64,000 nucleotides of DNA from Adhaeribacter swui (GCF_014217805.1 NZ_CP055156.1:992001-1056000); one strand, 5' to 3'; shown: positions 35,428-44,425, counted from the stretch's first letter. Notes: a model not told the origin generated them from the sequence alone. Program-made: numbers and translations.

Positions 35428-36033
35428 CTACAAAAGCTCCTGGGCTTGTAACTCTTCCCGTAAAGCTTCCGGGGAAGTAAACGCAATGGAGGTAATGCCT
35501 AAAGCTTCGGCGGCGCGTACGTTGCGCAGGTTATCGTCGATAAAAATAGATTCTTCGGGTTTAACATCGTAGCGGTTCAGCAAAGTTTGGTAGAAAGAAG
35601 CAAAAGGTTTGCGGTCTTTTTCAGTGCCCGATACCACCACCCCATCAAACCAACCCAAGAAATCAAATTGTTGCAGCGCTATCGGAAACGTTTCGGCGGA
35701 CCAGTTGGTAAGCGCGTAGAACTTATATTTTCCGGTTTCTTTTAATTCTTTAAAAATATCAACGGTACCGGCAATGGCACCGCCCAGCATCTCGGGCCAA
35801 CGCTCATAGTAAGCCCGGATATTTGCCTCGTGTTTCGGGTGTTTAGCCAGTAAGTAATCCGTGGCTTCTTGTATGGTTCGGCCGCCGTCCTGTTCTTCGT
35901 TCCAATCCGGGGTACACACATTTGCCAGGAAATGCCGCATTTCCGTTTCATCAGTAAACAATTTCCGGTACAAATACTCCGGATTCCAGTCGATGAGCAC
36001 GCCGCCCAAATCAAAGATGATGGTTTGTATCAT
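35428..36033 (-). CDS. HAD-IA family phosphatase
   Basis: This 201-residue HAD hydrolase begins IQTIIFDLGGVLIDW (motif I; Asp nucleophile, with Gly in place of the second Asp as in the YihX-like group), then KFYALTNWSAETFP (motif II), a conserved Lys in GTEKDRKPFASFYQ and motif IV ESIFIDDNLRNVRAA. It probably removes phosphate from a sugar phosphate or nucleotide in the cytoplasm. No operon partner is evident. Confidence 0.9.
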   Translation of the reverse strand: MIQTIIFDLGGVLIDWNPEYLYRKLFTDETEMRHFLANVCTPDWNEEQDGGRTIQEATDYLLAKHPKHEANIRAYYERWPEMLGGAIAGTVDIFKELKETGKYKFYALTNWSAETFPIALQQFDFLGWFDGVVVSGTEKDRKPFASFYQTLLNRYDVKPEESIFIDDNLRNVRAAEALGITSIAFTSPEALREELQAQELL

Positions 36034-36220
36034 GTAGTGTAGTTTAATTAGTTCTATAAATCAGGAGCGGTTTTGCCAAGTATAAAATTTATTTTTCAAG
36101 ATATGCCTAAAACAATTCAATACTTACTTCTGCAAACTGTTTTTTTAAATTTTAATCATATTAACCATTCCCCTTTTATTCCAATACATCCTTAAGCCAG
36201 GTTTTGCAGTATGATTACTC

Positions 36221-37084
36221 ATGACCTTAACGCAAAAAACATACGCGGTAAACAACGTGCAATTGCAGGTAACTACGGCCGGCGAAGCGCACCATCCTGT
36301 TATTTTATTTTTACACGGGTTTCCGGAAATGGGCTTATCCTGGCGCCAGCAGCTTTTGTTTTTCGCGGAGCAAGGATTTTACGCCATCGCGCCCGACCAG
36401 CGGGGCTACAACCGCAGCAGCAAACCCAGCAAAGTAAAAGACTATACGCTCCCGCACCTAACCGCCGACATAGCCGCTTTAATCCAACAACTAACTCCCG
36501 GGCAAGTTTACCTGGCGGGTCATGATTGGGGCGGAGCCGTAGTCTGGTCCTTGGCGCTCCACTATCCCGAACTTATTCATAAATTAATAATTCTGAACAT
36601 GCCGCACCCGGTGGTGTTGCAGCAACAATTAAAAAAGAGTGGCAAGCAACGTCTCCGTAGTTGGTACGCCGGCTTTTTTCAGGTGCCTGTTTTACCGGAG
36701 TTGCTGTGCCGGGCGTTTAATTTTAAAATTTTAGAAAGTTCGGTGGTTAAAACGGCTTTGCCCCGTACCTTCTCGCGCCAAACAATTGCCTTGTATAAAA
36801 AAGCCTGGCAGCAACCCGGCGCCTTGCGGGCCATGATTAACTGGTACCGGGCTTATAAATACGACCCGCTCACCAACAAAGAAAAGATAACCGTTCCTAC
36901 TTTGCTGCTCTGGGGCAAGAAAGATAAGTTTTTAAGCTCTGAAATGGCCCAGCCCAGTATCAACCAATGTAACCAAGGCCGCTTAGAATTTCTGGATAAC
37001 GCTACGCACTGGCTTCACCACGAGCAGCCCAGTTTGGTTAATAATTTAATTTTGGACTTTGTTAAAACAGAATCACCTTCCTGA
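36221..37084 (+). CDS. Alpha/beta hydrolase, epoxide-hydrolase-like
   Basis: This 287-residue protein has VILFLHGFPEMGLSWRQQ (HGxP oxyanion motif), the nucleophile elbow LAGHDWGGAVVWSLA with Asp as nucleophile (the xHDWGG pattern of epoxide hydrolases and haloalkane dehalogenases), KKDKFLSSE and a C-terminal His in ATHWLHHEQP. Asp in the nucleophile position sets it apart from the Ser esterase at 20873. The natural substrate is unknown. Its last codons form the left arm of its own terminator. Confidence 0.9.
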   Translation: MTLTQKTYAVNNVQLQVTTAGEAHHPVILFLHGFPEMGLSWRQQLLFFAEQGFYAIAPDQRGYNRSSKPSKVKDYTLPHLTADIAALIQQLTPGQVYLAGHDWGGAVVWSLALHYPELIHKLIILNMPHPVVLQQQLKKSGKQRLRSWYAGFFQVPVLPELLCRAFNFKILESSVVKTALPRTFSRQTIALYKKAWQQPGALRAMINWYRAYKYDPLTNKEKITVPTLLLWGKKDKFLSSEMAQPSINQCNQGRLEFLDNATHWLHHEQPSLVNNLILDFVKTESPS

Positions 37085-37125
37085 TTAACCCCGCAAGGTT
37101 AAAAGGAAGGTGATTCTGTTTTTTT
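37066..37125 (+). terminator. Intrinsic terminator overlapping the end of the coding region
   Basis: The sequence aacagaatcaccttcc (37066-37081) pairs perfectly over 16 bp with ggaaggtgattctgtt (37105-37120), followed by T5. The left arm includes the last codons of the epoxide-hydrolase-like gene. Confidence 0.85.
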
Positions 37126-37148
37126 AAATTTTATGATTTGCACAAGCC

Positions 37149-37225
37149 GTTTGTGAAGACACAAACGGCGGCATGAGACGGTACGATCGCCCTTAGCTGT
37201 TGCCGCTGGTTGTGTCTTCACAAAC
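37149..37225. repeat. Inverted repeat related to 11033-11096
   Basis: Arms 37149-37173 and 37201-37225 (25 bases each) are reverse complements with about three mismatches and a 27-base spacer. The right arm contains gccgctggttgtgtct, found also at 11069-11084. It lies between the epoxide-hydrolase-like and nagB genes and may be structured RNA or a miniature repeat. Confidence 0.65.
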
Positions 37226-37264
37226 AACTTTATAAACTGTGCGTTGATCCTGGTTTTTTAAATT

Positions 37265-39184
37265 TTAGAATTTCCAGCGCACAAAAGCTTCCATGGCTTC
37301 GTAATCCGCGAGGCCTAATTTATCGTAAATTTTGGCAGTTTCGCGGTTACGCTCCGCAGCGCGTACCCAGAACTCGCGGGCATCGTCGCCGGGGAATACC
37401 GGCCGGTCTTTTTGTGATTGGTGCTTGAAAATAGCGTTGCGTTTGCGTTCCACTTCCTGCGGTGACAACGGTACAGCCATTTCAATTTCGTGGGTTTCAA
37501 ATTCATGCCAGGCACCGCGGTACATCCACAACCAGCAGTCCTTGGTCCATTCTTCGGTTTTTTGCAAGCGACTCATTGCTTCCAGAATAATCCGGAAACA
37601 AACAATGTGTGTACCGTGCGGATCGGCAAAATCGCCGGCGGCAAAAATCTGGTGCGGCTTTACTTTCTGCAACAAATCCATAGTTAACTCAATGTCGCGG
37701 TCGGTAACCGGATTTTTGCTGGTTTTACCGGTTTCGTAGAACGGCAAGGCCATAAAGTGAATGTGATCGTCGGCTAAGCCAGCGTAACGCGCACCCGAAA
37801 TAGCTTCGGTTTTGCGGATAAAGCCTTTCACGTCGCGGATTTCGCGGGTATCAACCTGGTTGGGTTGTTTTTGGGCAAAAAACTGCCGCATGTCGTCGTA
37901 AATCGATTTCAAGTGGCTGTTGTCTTCGCCGATGCTGGCATTAAAGTCAATGGCAAATTCCATGTAGCGCAAAACGTCATCGTCCCACACGGCGGTATTT
38001 CCCGATGTTTGGTAAGCCACATGCACGTCGTGCTTTTGGTCCACTAACCGGATAAAAGTACCACCCATCGAAATTACGTCATCGTCGGGGTGCGGCGAGA
38101 AAATAATGACGCGTTTTTTTGCCGGGTTGGCCCGCTCTGGCCGCTGCGAATCATCGGAATCTGGTTTACCACCTGGCCAGCCGGTAATGGTGTGCTGTAT
38201 TTTATTGAAAACGTGAATGTTAATGTTATAAGCCGGGCCTTTTTCTACGGCCAGTTGGGCCATGCCGTGATTATTATAATCTTCTTCGGTTAGTTTTAAA
38301 ATCGGTTTGTTTAACAACCGTGATAACCAGATAACCGCTTTTTTGGTGAGTTGCTCGTCCCAAACGCAATCTTTTACCTGCCACGGCGTATCGAAACGGG
38401 TTAATTCGGCGGCGGCATCTTCGTCCAGCACAAATTCTACGTTATCTGATAATTGCAAATAAGTAGCTGGTACTTCGCTGGACATTTCGCCTTCTACCGC
38501 TTTTTTAATAATTGGGGCTTTTTTGCGGTTCCAGGCCATCAAGATAATTTCGCGGGCTTTAAAAATAGTACCGATACCCATGGTAATGGCTTTAGTCGGC
38601 ACATTTTCTTTCCCACCGAAATCGCGGGAAGCATCGCGGCGGGTTAGGTCGTCGAGGGTTACCAGGCGGGTACCGGAGTTAGGTGCCGAGCCGGGTTCGT
38701 TAAACCCAATGTGACCAGTACGGCCAATACCCAGGATTTGCAGATCCAAACCACCCAGTTCTTCTATTTTGCGCTCGTATTCCAAACAGAAAGCCGGAAT
38801 TTCTTCCAAAGGCAAGGTACCATCCGGAATGTTAATGTTTTCCCGCGGAATATCGATGTGGTCGAATAAGTTTTCGTTCATGAAAGTCACGTAGCTTTGC
38901 GGCGCGGTGGGTTTCATGGGATAATACTCATCCAGGTTAAATGTAATTACATTCTGAAAGCTTAAGCCTTCTTCGCGGTGCAGGCGAACCAATTCGGCGT
39001 ACACGCCCACCGGCGTAGCACCGGTAGCCAGGCCCAACACGGTGGTTTCTCCGTTTTGCAGCTTCCGGCGGATAAGATCACAAATGCGGCGGGCTACTTG
39101 CTTGGAGGCAATGTCCTGATTGGGGTAAACCGTAACGGGTAGCTTTTCAAAACGGGTTTCTTCGAGTAAGTTTAAGCGGATCAT
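37265..39184 (-). CDS. nagB: Glucosamine-6-phosphate deaminase fused to an LmbE/PIG-L-like domain
   Basis: The protein has 639 residues. Residues 1-275 are NagB-like: TTVLGLATGATPVGVYAEL, ITFNLDEYYPM and ILGIGRTGHIGFNEPGS. Residues 355-639 are an LmbE/PIG-L deacetylase-like domain with the zinc motif IIFSPHPDDDVISMGG and later DPHGTH. NagB converts GlcN6P to fructose-6-P and ammonia. In E. coli NagB the residue before GHIAFNEP is catalytic Asp141; here it is Thr156. Fusion and substitution together suggest a distinct enzyme, perhaps acting on acetylated amino-sugar phosphates. The ROK repressor gene lies 148 bp upstream on the same strand. Confidence 0.9.
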   Translation of the reverse strand: MIRLNLLEETRFEKLPVTVYPNQDIASKQVARRICDLIRRKLQNGETTVLGLATGATPVGVYAELVRLHREEGLSFQNVITFNLDEYYPMKPTAPQSYVTFMNENLFDHIDIPRENINIPDGTLPLEEIPAFCLEYERKIEELGGLDLQILGIGRTGHIGFNEPGSAPNSGTRLVTLDDLTRRDASRDFGGKENVPTKAITMGIGTIFKAREIILMAWNRKKAPIIKKAVEGEMSSEVPATYLQLSDNVEFVLDEDAAAELTRFDTPWQVKDCVWDEQLTKKAVIWLSRLLNKPILKLTEEDYNNHGMAQLAVEKGPAYNINIHVFNKIQHTITGWPGGKPDSDDSQRPERANPAKKRVIIFSPHPDDDVISMGGTFIRLVDQKHDVHVAYQTSGNTAVWDDDVLRYMEFAIDFNASIGEDNSHLKSIYDDMRQFFAQKQPNQVDTREIRDVKGFIRKTEAISGARYAGLADDHIHFMALPFYETGKTSKNPVTDRDIELTMDLLQKVKPHQIFAAGDFADPHGTHIVCFRIILEAMSRLQKTEEWTKDCWLWMYRGAWHEFETHEIEMAVPLSPQEVERKRNAIFKHQSQKDRPVFPGDDAREFWVRAAERNRETAKIYDKLGLADYEAMEAFVRWKF

Positions 39185-39332
39185 AGTTAAACCGTATAAA
39201 GTAGTTTTAAAGTTTATGTTCTAATAGCTACACGTAATTATTCGTATAACCTGGTTTTAATGCTGATGTTTTTAGCTGTTTCTGTCTGTAACTTAAGTTT
39301 TAAATTTGAGAAAGAAGCAGTTCATTAATTTT

Positions 39333-40556
39333 TTAAATATTTTCCATTACCAGGGCCAGCGACCCCAGAATCATGTTATTTTCACCTAAATCAGATAAGG
39401 CAATACTCGTTTTTTCGCGTAACTGCGCCATGCAATACGTGTTTAAAGATTGTTGTACCGGCGTGGTAATAAATTGCTTGGCTTCGGCAATGGTACCGCT
39501 CAATATAATTAATTCCGGGTTAAACAACTGAATCAGAACGGCTAAGCCTTTCCCTAAATTAATACCAATTTCCGATAAAATAGAAATAGCAAACTGGTCG
39601 CCGCGGTTAGCGGCATCAATAATGGCGCGGGGCTCCAGTTGCTCTAATTCCTGCTTCGGCAAAGCGCTTAACATAGAGATTGCGCCGGCTTTTATACCTT
39701 CTTTCGCCATGCGCACCAAGGCCATCCCCGAAGCAATGGTTTCTAAACAACCCCGTTTGCCGCATTGGCACAACAAACCGTCTTCCACCATGGGTATGTG
39801 CCCAAACTCGCCGGCAAAGCCCGAGGTACCGCTGCGCAGTTTCCCATCCAGAATCATCCCGAAGCCAATGCCCCAGTTCATCCAGATTACTAACACGTCT
39901 TTTTTGCCGTGGGCCAGCCCAAAACGGTGTTCCGCCAGACTAATGGTTTTCACGTCGTTTTGAATAAATACTGGTTTTTGAAATTTCTTCTCCAGCACTT
40001 CTTGCAACGACTCTGATTTATCCGGATTTAATAAATAGGTATAGTTATTTCCTTCTTTGGAAGCCACCAGACCCGGCATACTAATGCCAATACCAATAAG
40101 TTTATCGCGCTTAATGCCTGAGGATTGCAGCAATTCTTCGGCGAAGGTGTGCAGTTGCTCGATGGCGCTTAAGTCTTGAGTAATTTGCAGCGAATAAGTG
40201 CGGATACCGGTTAAATTCTGGTTATTGTTGTTAAAAACCGCCATCCGGATTTTGTGCTTTTCCATTTCGATACTCAGCACAAACAAGGAATTTTCCTGGA
40301 GACCGAATAAGTCTGGTTTGCGGCCACCAATGGATAAGCCGCGGCCTTGTTTTTCTACGATGCCGTCGGAAATTAATTCGTTGAGTAACGCGATGGAAGT
40401 AGGAGCACTAATCGAAAAATGCTCGCAAATAGCTGCGTTGGTCTTGGCACCTTTCAGGTACAAGTATTTGATAAGCTTTAGTTTTTGCAAATGCTTCTTC
40501 CGCTCTACGTGGTTAAGCGTTTGTAAGAAGGCATCTTCCAAAAACATGGCAGTCAT
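39333..40556 (-). CDS. ROK family transcriptional repressor (NagC/XylR-like)
   Basis: The protein has 407 residues. The N-terminal winged helix (about 20-80) has KLIKYLYLKGAKTNAAICEHF and TSIALLNELISDGIVEKQG. The ROK sugar-kinase-like domain follows, with LIGIGISMPGLV, NDVKTISLAEHRFG and the zinc motif GLLCQCGKRGCLETIASG. Such proteins bind a sugar phosphate and repress uptake or catabolic genes. The nagB fusion lies next on the same strand, so GlcNAc-6-P or GlcN6P control is the simplest proposal. A TATTTTTG box on the minus strand (40612-40605) may be its promoter. Confidence 0.92.
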   Translation of the reverse strand: MTAMFLEDAFLQTLNHVERKKHLQKLKLIKYLYLKGAKTNAAICEHFSISAPTSIALLNELISDGIVEKQGRGLSIGGRKPDLFGLQENSLFVLSIEMEKHKIRMAVFNNNNQNLTGIRTYSLQITQDLSAIEQLHTFAEELLQSSGIKRDKLIGIGISMPGLVASKEGNNYTYLLNPDKSESLQEVLEKKFQKPVFIQNDVKTISLAEHRFGLAHGKKDVLVIWMNWGIGFGMILDGKLRSGTSGFAGEFGHIPMVEDGLLCQCGKRGCLETIASGMALVRMAKEGIKAGAISMLSALPKQELEQLEPRAIIDAANRGDQFAISILSEIGINLGKGLAVLIQLFNPELIILSGTIAEAKQFITTPVQQSLNTYCMAQLREKTSIALSDLGENNMILGSLALVMENI

Positions 40557-40992
40557 AAGATTAGCTTATTTGACGCTGCAAAGTATTTAAATTATTCGGT
40601 TAATCAAAAATACTTTCATAAAATTTTTACTAAAGTCATCTCTTATTACAAAAAATTTAATATTCCGTAATACGATTACTTTATATAAACCGCATCAATG
40701 AAAATTTTAAAAATTGCAAGCCCTCAACATTAACCTAGATTAGTTTTGCTTGAAGAAAGATGCTTTTGCAAGAGGCCTATGTTATCTGCTCACCCACAAC
40801 CAGGGTTTCACCTTTATTTTAGGTTTGGTGTCTTGTATAAGAAACAGGGCAGCTTGTTTTTTTATAGAGTAGCCGTAATTTGGCATTTAATTTACGAAAG
40901 ACATTGGCTGGTAACCGACTGGCTTTGTACTCTTTCTGTTTTATTGCGGAAACGCAAAAATTTTAAAATTTTAATTACTCACTAACCGAACT
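40557..40992. other. Divergent intergenic region, ROK and lactonase genes
   Basis: About 436 bp. A TAGTTTTG box (40741-40748, plus strand) and a TATTTTTG box (40612-40605, minus strand) fit the -7 consensus. An open frame at 40746-40985 has unnatural composition and is not called. Confidence 0.4.
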
Positions 40993-42144
40993 ATGAAAAG
41001 AACGCTTTTTTTATTTAACATTTTACTGTTTTGCTACCTTACCGCTTTTTCCCAAAAGCCGGGCAGTAAAGAAATTATATACGCGGGCACTTTCACCAAC
41101 AAAGGCAGTAAAGGCCTTTATATCTTAAATTTCGACCGGGCACAGGGAAAGTTAACCGAAATCGCCACGGTAGCGGGCGGCCAAAGCCCCAATTACTTAG
41201 ATTTGCACCCCAATGGCAAATACCTCTACGCGGTTTACAACGAGGGGGCTATCCCTGCGCCTAACCAGGAAGGCAGCGTAATGGCTTACCAGATTAATCC
41301 GCAAACGGGTTTGTTAACAAAATTAAACGAGCAAACAACAGGCGGTCGGGGTCCGGCACACATTGCTGTAGATCCTAAAGGCCGGTTTGTTTATATTTCG
41401 AATTATGGTGCCGGTAATTTAAGCGTATATCCAATAAAGCCGGATGGCAGTTTGGGGCAACTGGCCGATCTAAAACAACACGAAGGGTTTAGCATTAACC
41501 CGAACCGGCAAAAAGAGCCTCACGTGCACCAGGCAGTACCTTCTGCCGATGGTAAGTTTATTTACGTTTCCGATTTAGGCATCGATAAAATTATGATTTA
41601 CGCGGTTGACGCGAAAACCGGTAAACTAAGTCCGGCCCCTACTCCTTTTGCTCAAACTAAACCGGGTTCCGGTCCGCGGCATTTAGTTATTCACCCGAAC
41701 GGTAATTTTGCTTATTCGGCAGCCGAGCTCAACAATACCGTAGCGGCCTATAAAGTAAACAAAGCCACGGGGGCTTTAACCGCTTTAGAAAGCATCAGTA
41801 TGTTACCCCAGGATTTTACCGGCACCAGTTCGGCCGCCGACATTCATTTTTCGCCGGATGGTAAGTTTCTGTACGCTTCGAACCGCGGCCACGACAGCCT
41901 GGTTATTTACGCCGTAGACGCTAAAACTGGCAAACTCACTTTAGTGGGCTTTGAACCTACCCGGGGCAAACACCCCCGCAATTTTTTCGTGGATAAAAAA
42001 GGCGATTATTTATTTGTAGCCAACCGCGACGATAACAACGTAGTTGTTTTTAAACGCGATCTTAAAACGGGCAAACTGACTTATTCGGGTGTAGAAGCTC
42101 AAATACCTACGGTGGTGTGTGTGCAGCAGTTATTTTTAAAGTAA
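40993..42144 (+). CDS. Secreted lactonase family beta-propeller (6-phosphogluconolactonase type)
   Basis: This 383-residue protein has a signal peptide (to about YLTAFSQ). The seven-bladed propeller of the YbhE/PF10282 family has repeated units such as GKYLYAVYNEG, GRFVYISNYGAGNLSVY, GKFIYVSDLGIDKIMIYAVD, GKFLYASNRGHDSLVIYAVD and GDYLFVANRDDNNVVVF. Export argues against a pentose-phosphate role; periplasmic sugar lactone hydrolysis is more likely. It is monocistronic. Confidence 0.92.
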   Translation: MKRTLFLFNILLFCYLTAFSQKPGSKEIIYAGTFTNKGSKGLYILNFDRAQGKLTEIATVAGGQSPNYLDLHPNGKYLYAVYNEGAIPAPNQEGSVMAYQINPQTGLLTKLNEQTTGGRGPAHIAVDPKGRFVYISNYGAGNLSVYPIKPDGSLGQLADLKQHEGFSINPNRQKEPHVHQAVPSADGKFIYVSDLGIDKIMIYAVDAKTGKLSPAPTPFAQTKPGSGPRHLVIHPNGNFAYSAAELNNTVAAYKVNKATGALTALESISMLPQDFTGTSSAADIHFSPDGKFLYASNRGHDSLVIYAVDAKTGKLTLVGFEPTRGKHPRNFFVDKKGDYLFVANRDDNNVVVFKRDLKTGKLTYSGVEAQIPTVVCVQQLFLK

Positions 42145-42181
42145 TTTTTATGGTAGCATGGTAGCAGTGGTTGCTTGTGAG

Positions 42182-42451
42182 CTTTTGTTCGCATAGCAAT
42201 TGCTGTTTCGACTTGCTTATTGGGTTATTTTATTAGTAGAATCTTTGTTTTTTCTGTCTGGCTATAAATACTCTTCCGCCTACGGCACCTTCCCTAAAAA
42301 CAGCGAAGGAGATGCGGTTATTTTGGAATAGTAATTCTGGTATACACGATAAAGCCTGATGCTAAAAACTTGATGAACAATAGGACAGTTTAGCGTCATT
42401 CTTTGCTCTTGGTTAGAACTATCTGTTGCATTTCTGGCAAGTAAAATTTTA
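42182..42451 (+). repeat. Composite structured repeat, copy 2 (blocks A and B)
   Basis: Block A (cttttgttcgcatagcaattg, 42182-42202) and block B (42358-42451) match copy 1 at 20358-20552. The block B hairpin is kept here as gatgctaaa/tttagcgtc, where one pair changes to G-U, which preserves the RNA stem. In this copy a REP-like element (42269-42322) lies between A and B. Confidence 0.65.
42269..42322 (-). repeat. REP-like dispersed element, inverted diverged copy
   Basis: On the minus strand it reads aataaccgcatctccttcgc, then tgtttttagggaaggtgcc, ending ggcggaagagta. This is clearly the family of 20671-20729 with point changes on both sides of the core. Confidence 0.6.
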
Positions 42452-42480
42452 AAAATTTAAAATTTGATACCCTCGCCGGT

Positions 42481-42625
42481 GTGTGCGTTCCGCTCGTGTC
42501 TAAAATGTAGTATGCCCTTGTCCCGGCAAACCGATAAACTTAAATTAAAGATAATCAGCAACAGGTTCCTACCGGCCAGAGGCCGGACGATAAGCATCAC
42601 GAGTGTGGACGCTCGCGACAGGAAT
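42481..42625. repeat. Hairpin-rich non-coding stretch with imperfect inverted ends
   Basis: Left gcgttccgctcgtgtc (42485-42500) and right cacgagtgtggacgctcg (42598-42615) are imperfect complements. Inside is a perfect ccggcc-aga-ggccgg hairpin (42572-42586). No coding frame is convincing. It completes the repeat-rich 42145-42715 gap. Confidence 0.4.
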
Positions 42626-42715
42626 AACCGTAACAGTTTCCTTCAAAAGGGATTGAAAGATAATATCTATAGGCTGTGGCTTTAAAGAAAAGCTTCTAAA
42701 GTGTACCGATAGATT

Positions 42716-43585
42716 TTAGTTGCTTGTATTTTCAGCACTCAAATGTTTGATAATCGCAATAATATCTTCTTCGCCTAAGCTGGGTTCGGCTTGCTCAAAG
42801 GTAGCTTGCACTACTTCGGCCAGGGGAGTGTGGGAGCCTTCCTGCTGGGCCAGGCGCAGGTCTTTCGCTATGTGCTTTAAGGCAAAAGCCGGTTGAAAAT
42901 TGTTCGCCAGGATGGCTTCTCCTTTTAATTTGGTAAAAATATTTCCTAAGGCGCTGTTGCCAATTAAGGTTAATAAATCCTGCGGTTGAATGCCGCGTTG
43001 TTGCGCAAAAATTACGGCTTCGGCCAGGCCTTGGGCGTAAAATCCGAGTAAGGTATTTATGGCCAGTTTGGCCGTATTGCCCGCCCCGGTATTTCCTACC
43101 CGCAAAGTTAGTTTGCCAAGTTGGTCCAGAATAGGTTTAACCTGGTTAAAAACAGCTTCTTCACCGCCCACCATAATTACCAATTGGCCTTCTTCGGCCT
43201 GCTTTACGCTGCCAGACACGGGAGCATCGAGGTAATGATGTTGCTGTTGCTGGCACAGATTAGCCATTTCTTGGCTAACACCCGGCGAAACCGTGCTCAT
43301 GTTAATAATTATTTTTCCGGTAGCTTGTGCCTGAAGCAAACCTTGTTCGTTGGTAAAAATTTCGCGGGTAGCAGCATCGTCGGATACCATCAGGAAAATT
43401 ACCGTGGCTTGCTGCATCAGTTGAGCCGGCGATTCGGCAGAGCTTACTCCCGAGGAACGCAAAGCGGCTTCTTTTTCTTTGCTCCGGTTGTATACGGTTA
43501 CGGAATAACCCGCATCAACTAATTTCCGGGCCATCGGGGTACCCATTTTTCCTAAGCCAATCCAGCCTATATTTTTCAAGTCCAT
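42716..43585 (-). CDS. NAD(P)-dependent beta-hydroxyacid dehydrogenase
   Basis: This 289-residue protein has the Rossmann motif IGWIGLGKMGTPMARKLVDAG followed by VTVYNRS (a neutral or basic residue after strand 2, suggesting NADP). It then has the substrate loop YLDAPVSGSVKQAEEGQLVIMVGG and catalytic Lys in GNTAKLAINTLLGF. It belongs to the 3-hydroxyisobutyrate dehydrogenase/GLYR1 group. Likely substrates are small semialdehydes or hydroxyacids such as glyoxylate or tartronate semialdehyde. No pathway genes are adjacent. Confidence 0.92.
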   Translation of the reverse strand: MDLKNIGWIGLGKMGTPMARKLVDAGYSVTVYNRSKEKEAALRSSGVSSAESPAQLMQQATVIFLMVSDDAATREIFTNEQGLLQAQATGKIIINMSTVSPGVSQEMANLCQQQQHHYLDAPVSGSVKQAEEGQLVIMVGGEEAVFNQVKPILDQLGKLTLRVGNTGAGNTAKLAINTLLGFYAQGLAEAVIFAQQRGIQPQDLLTLIGNSALGNIFTKLKGEAILANNFQPAFALKHIAKDLRLAQQEGSHTPLAEVVQATFEQAEPSLGEEDIIAIIKHLSAENTSN

Positions 43586-43935
43586 TTTTTAAATTTTTAC
43601 GATTACACGCTTGGGTTTAAAAGCTAATGCTTGTGCGGTAAAGCTTTACAGGTGTCATTCGTAATAATAGCTAGATGGGTTTTAACAAGCATCAAATAAA
43701 TGCAGGATATCTGCTAGTAAACAAGTGGCCGGTAAACACAATAAGATAAAAAGATTTGGATCAGAACTTTAAAAACGGATTAATCTTGGTTCTTAAAAAC
43801 TACTTTAGCAAGTATTTTCTAATTTATCTTTTAAGGATTAATAAGTTAAACGACCCGGAAGCTACTAGCTATTGAACAAAAAATAATTCTGGCTGCGCTA
43901 TCCATATGGTGCCCCTTACTTATTGGTTCATATTA
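43586..43935. other. Gene-free interval, nothing recognised
   Basis: About 350 bp, AT-rich. No ORF with coding character, hairpin or promoter box stands out. Confidence 0.4.
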
Positions 43936-44292
43936 TTAGCGAACGTGCCCGATGCAGGTGGCACCATTTGAGTTGCTAGCCCATCCAGCAGCAATGTTAT
44001 CATCCACATCTATGTAATTGACTGCGTACTGGTTGGCGATATCGGTACGTTGAGTAGTTAAGTAGATGGTAATAGAAGATGTTTCCGGATTGAGCAGCCC
44101 GTTATGGTGGGTGTACCAGGTGCTTATTTGCTCATCGGGAGTAGAATTATAAAGCGTTGGTGCTACTTCGGTGGGGGTTTCAAAGTTGATTCCGGGTTCG
44201 GAGATATTTCCATCCGGGTTGCAGCGGCTAATACTACATATTACTAAACCACTTAACAGCAACGCAGAAAACATTTTTTTTAAATTTTTCAT
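43936..44292 (-). CDS. Small exported protein, unknown
   Basis: This 118-residue protein has a signal peptide (KNLKKMFSALLLSGLVIC) and a Cys-containing lipobox-like region (ISRCN), so it may be a lipoprotein. The mature part is acidic and rich in Thr, Asn and Ser, with two Trp (ISTWYTHHN, AAGWASNSNG) and a near-terminal Cys. I do not recognise a family. It lies 133 bp downstream of the exported beta-helix gene on the same strand, and both start MKN(L/F)KK, so they may be co-expressed. Confidence 0.65.
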   Translation of the reverse strand: MKNLKKMFSALLLSGLVICSISRCNPDGNISEPGINFETPTEVAPTLYNSTPDEQISTWYTHHNGLLNPETSSITIYLTTQRTDIANQYAVNYIDVDDNIAAGWASNSNGATCIGHVR

Positions 44293-44425
44293 TTTTTAAG
44301 AAAGGCAAAAGGTTAGGCAGGATAGTTTTAAGAGTAGGAAATAGTTTTGCAAGAAAGCCGGGCAACCGCTATGGTGATTTTTTATTTGGTTGCCCGTTTT
44401 TTTAATTTTTTACTTTCTGGATGGA

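Noticed and set aside
40746-40985. 79-codon open frame upstream of the lactonase gene
   Set aside because: Its composition is unlike the neighbours (many Cys, Trp and Arg), no domain is visible, and it begins on a -7-like promoter box.
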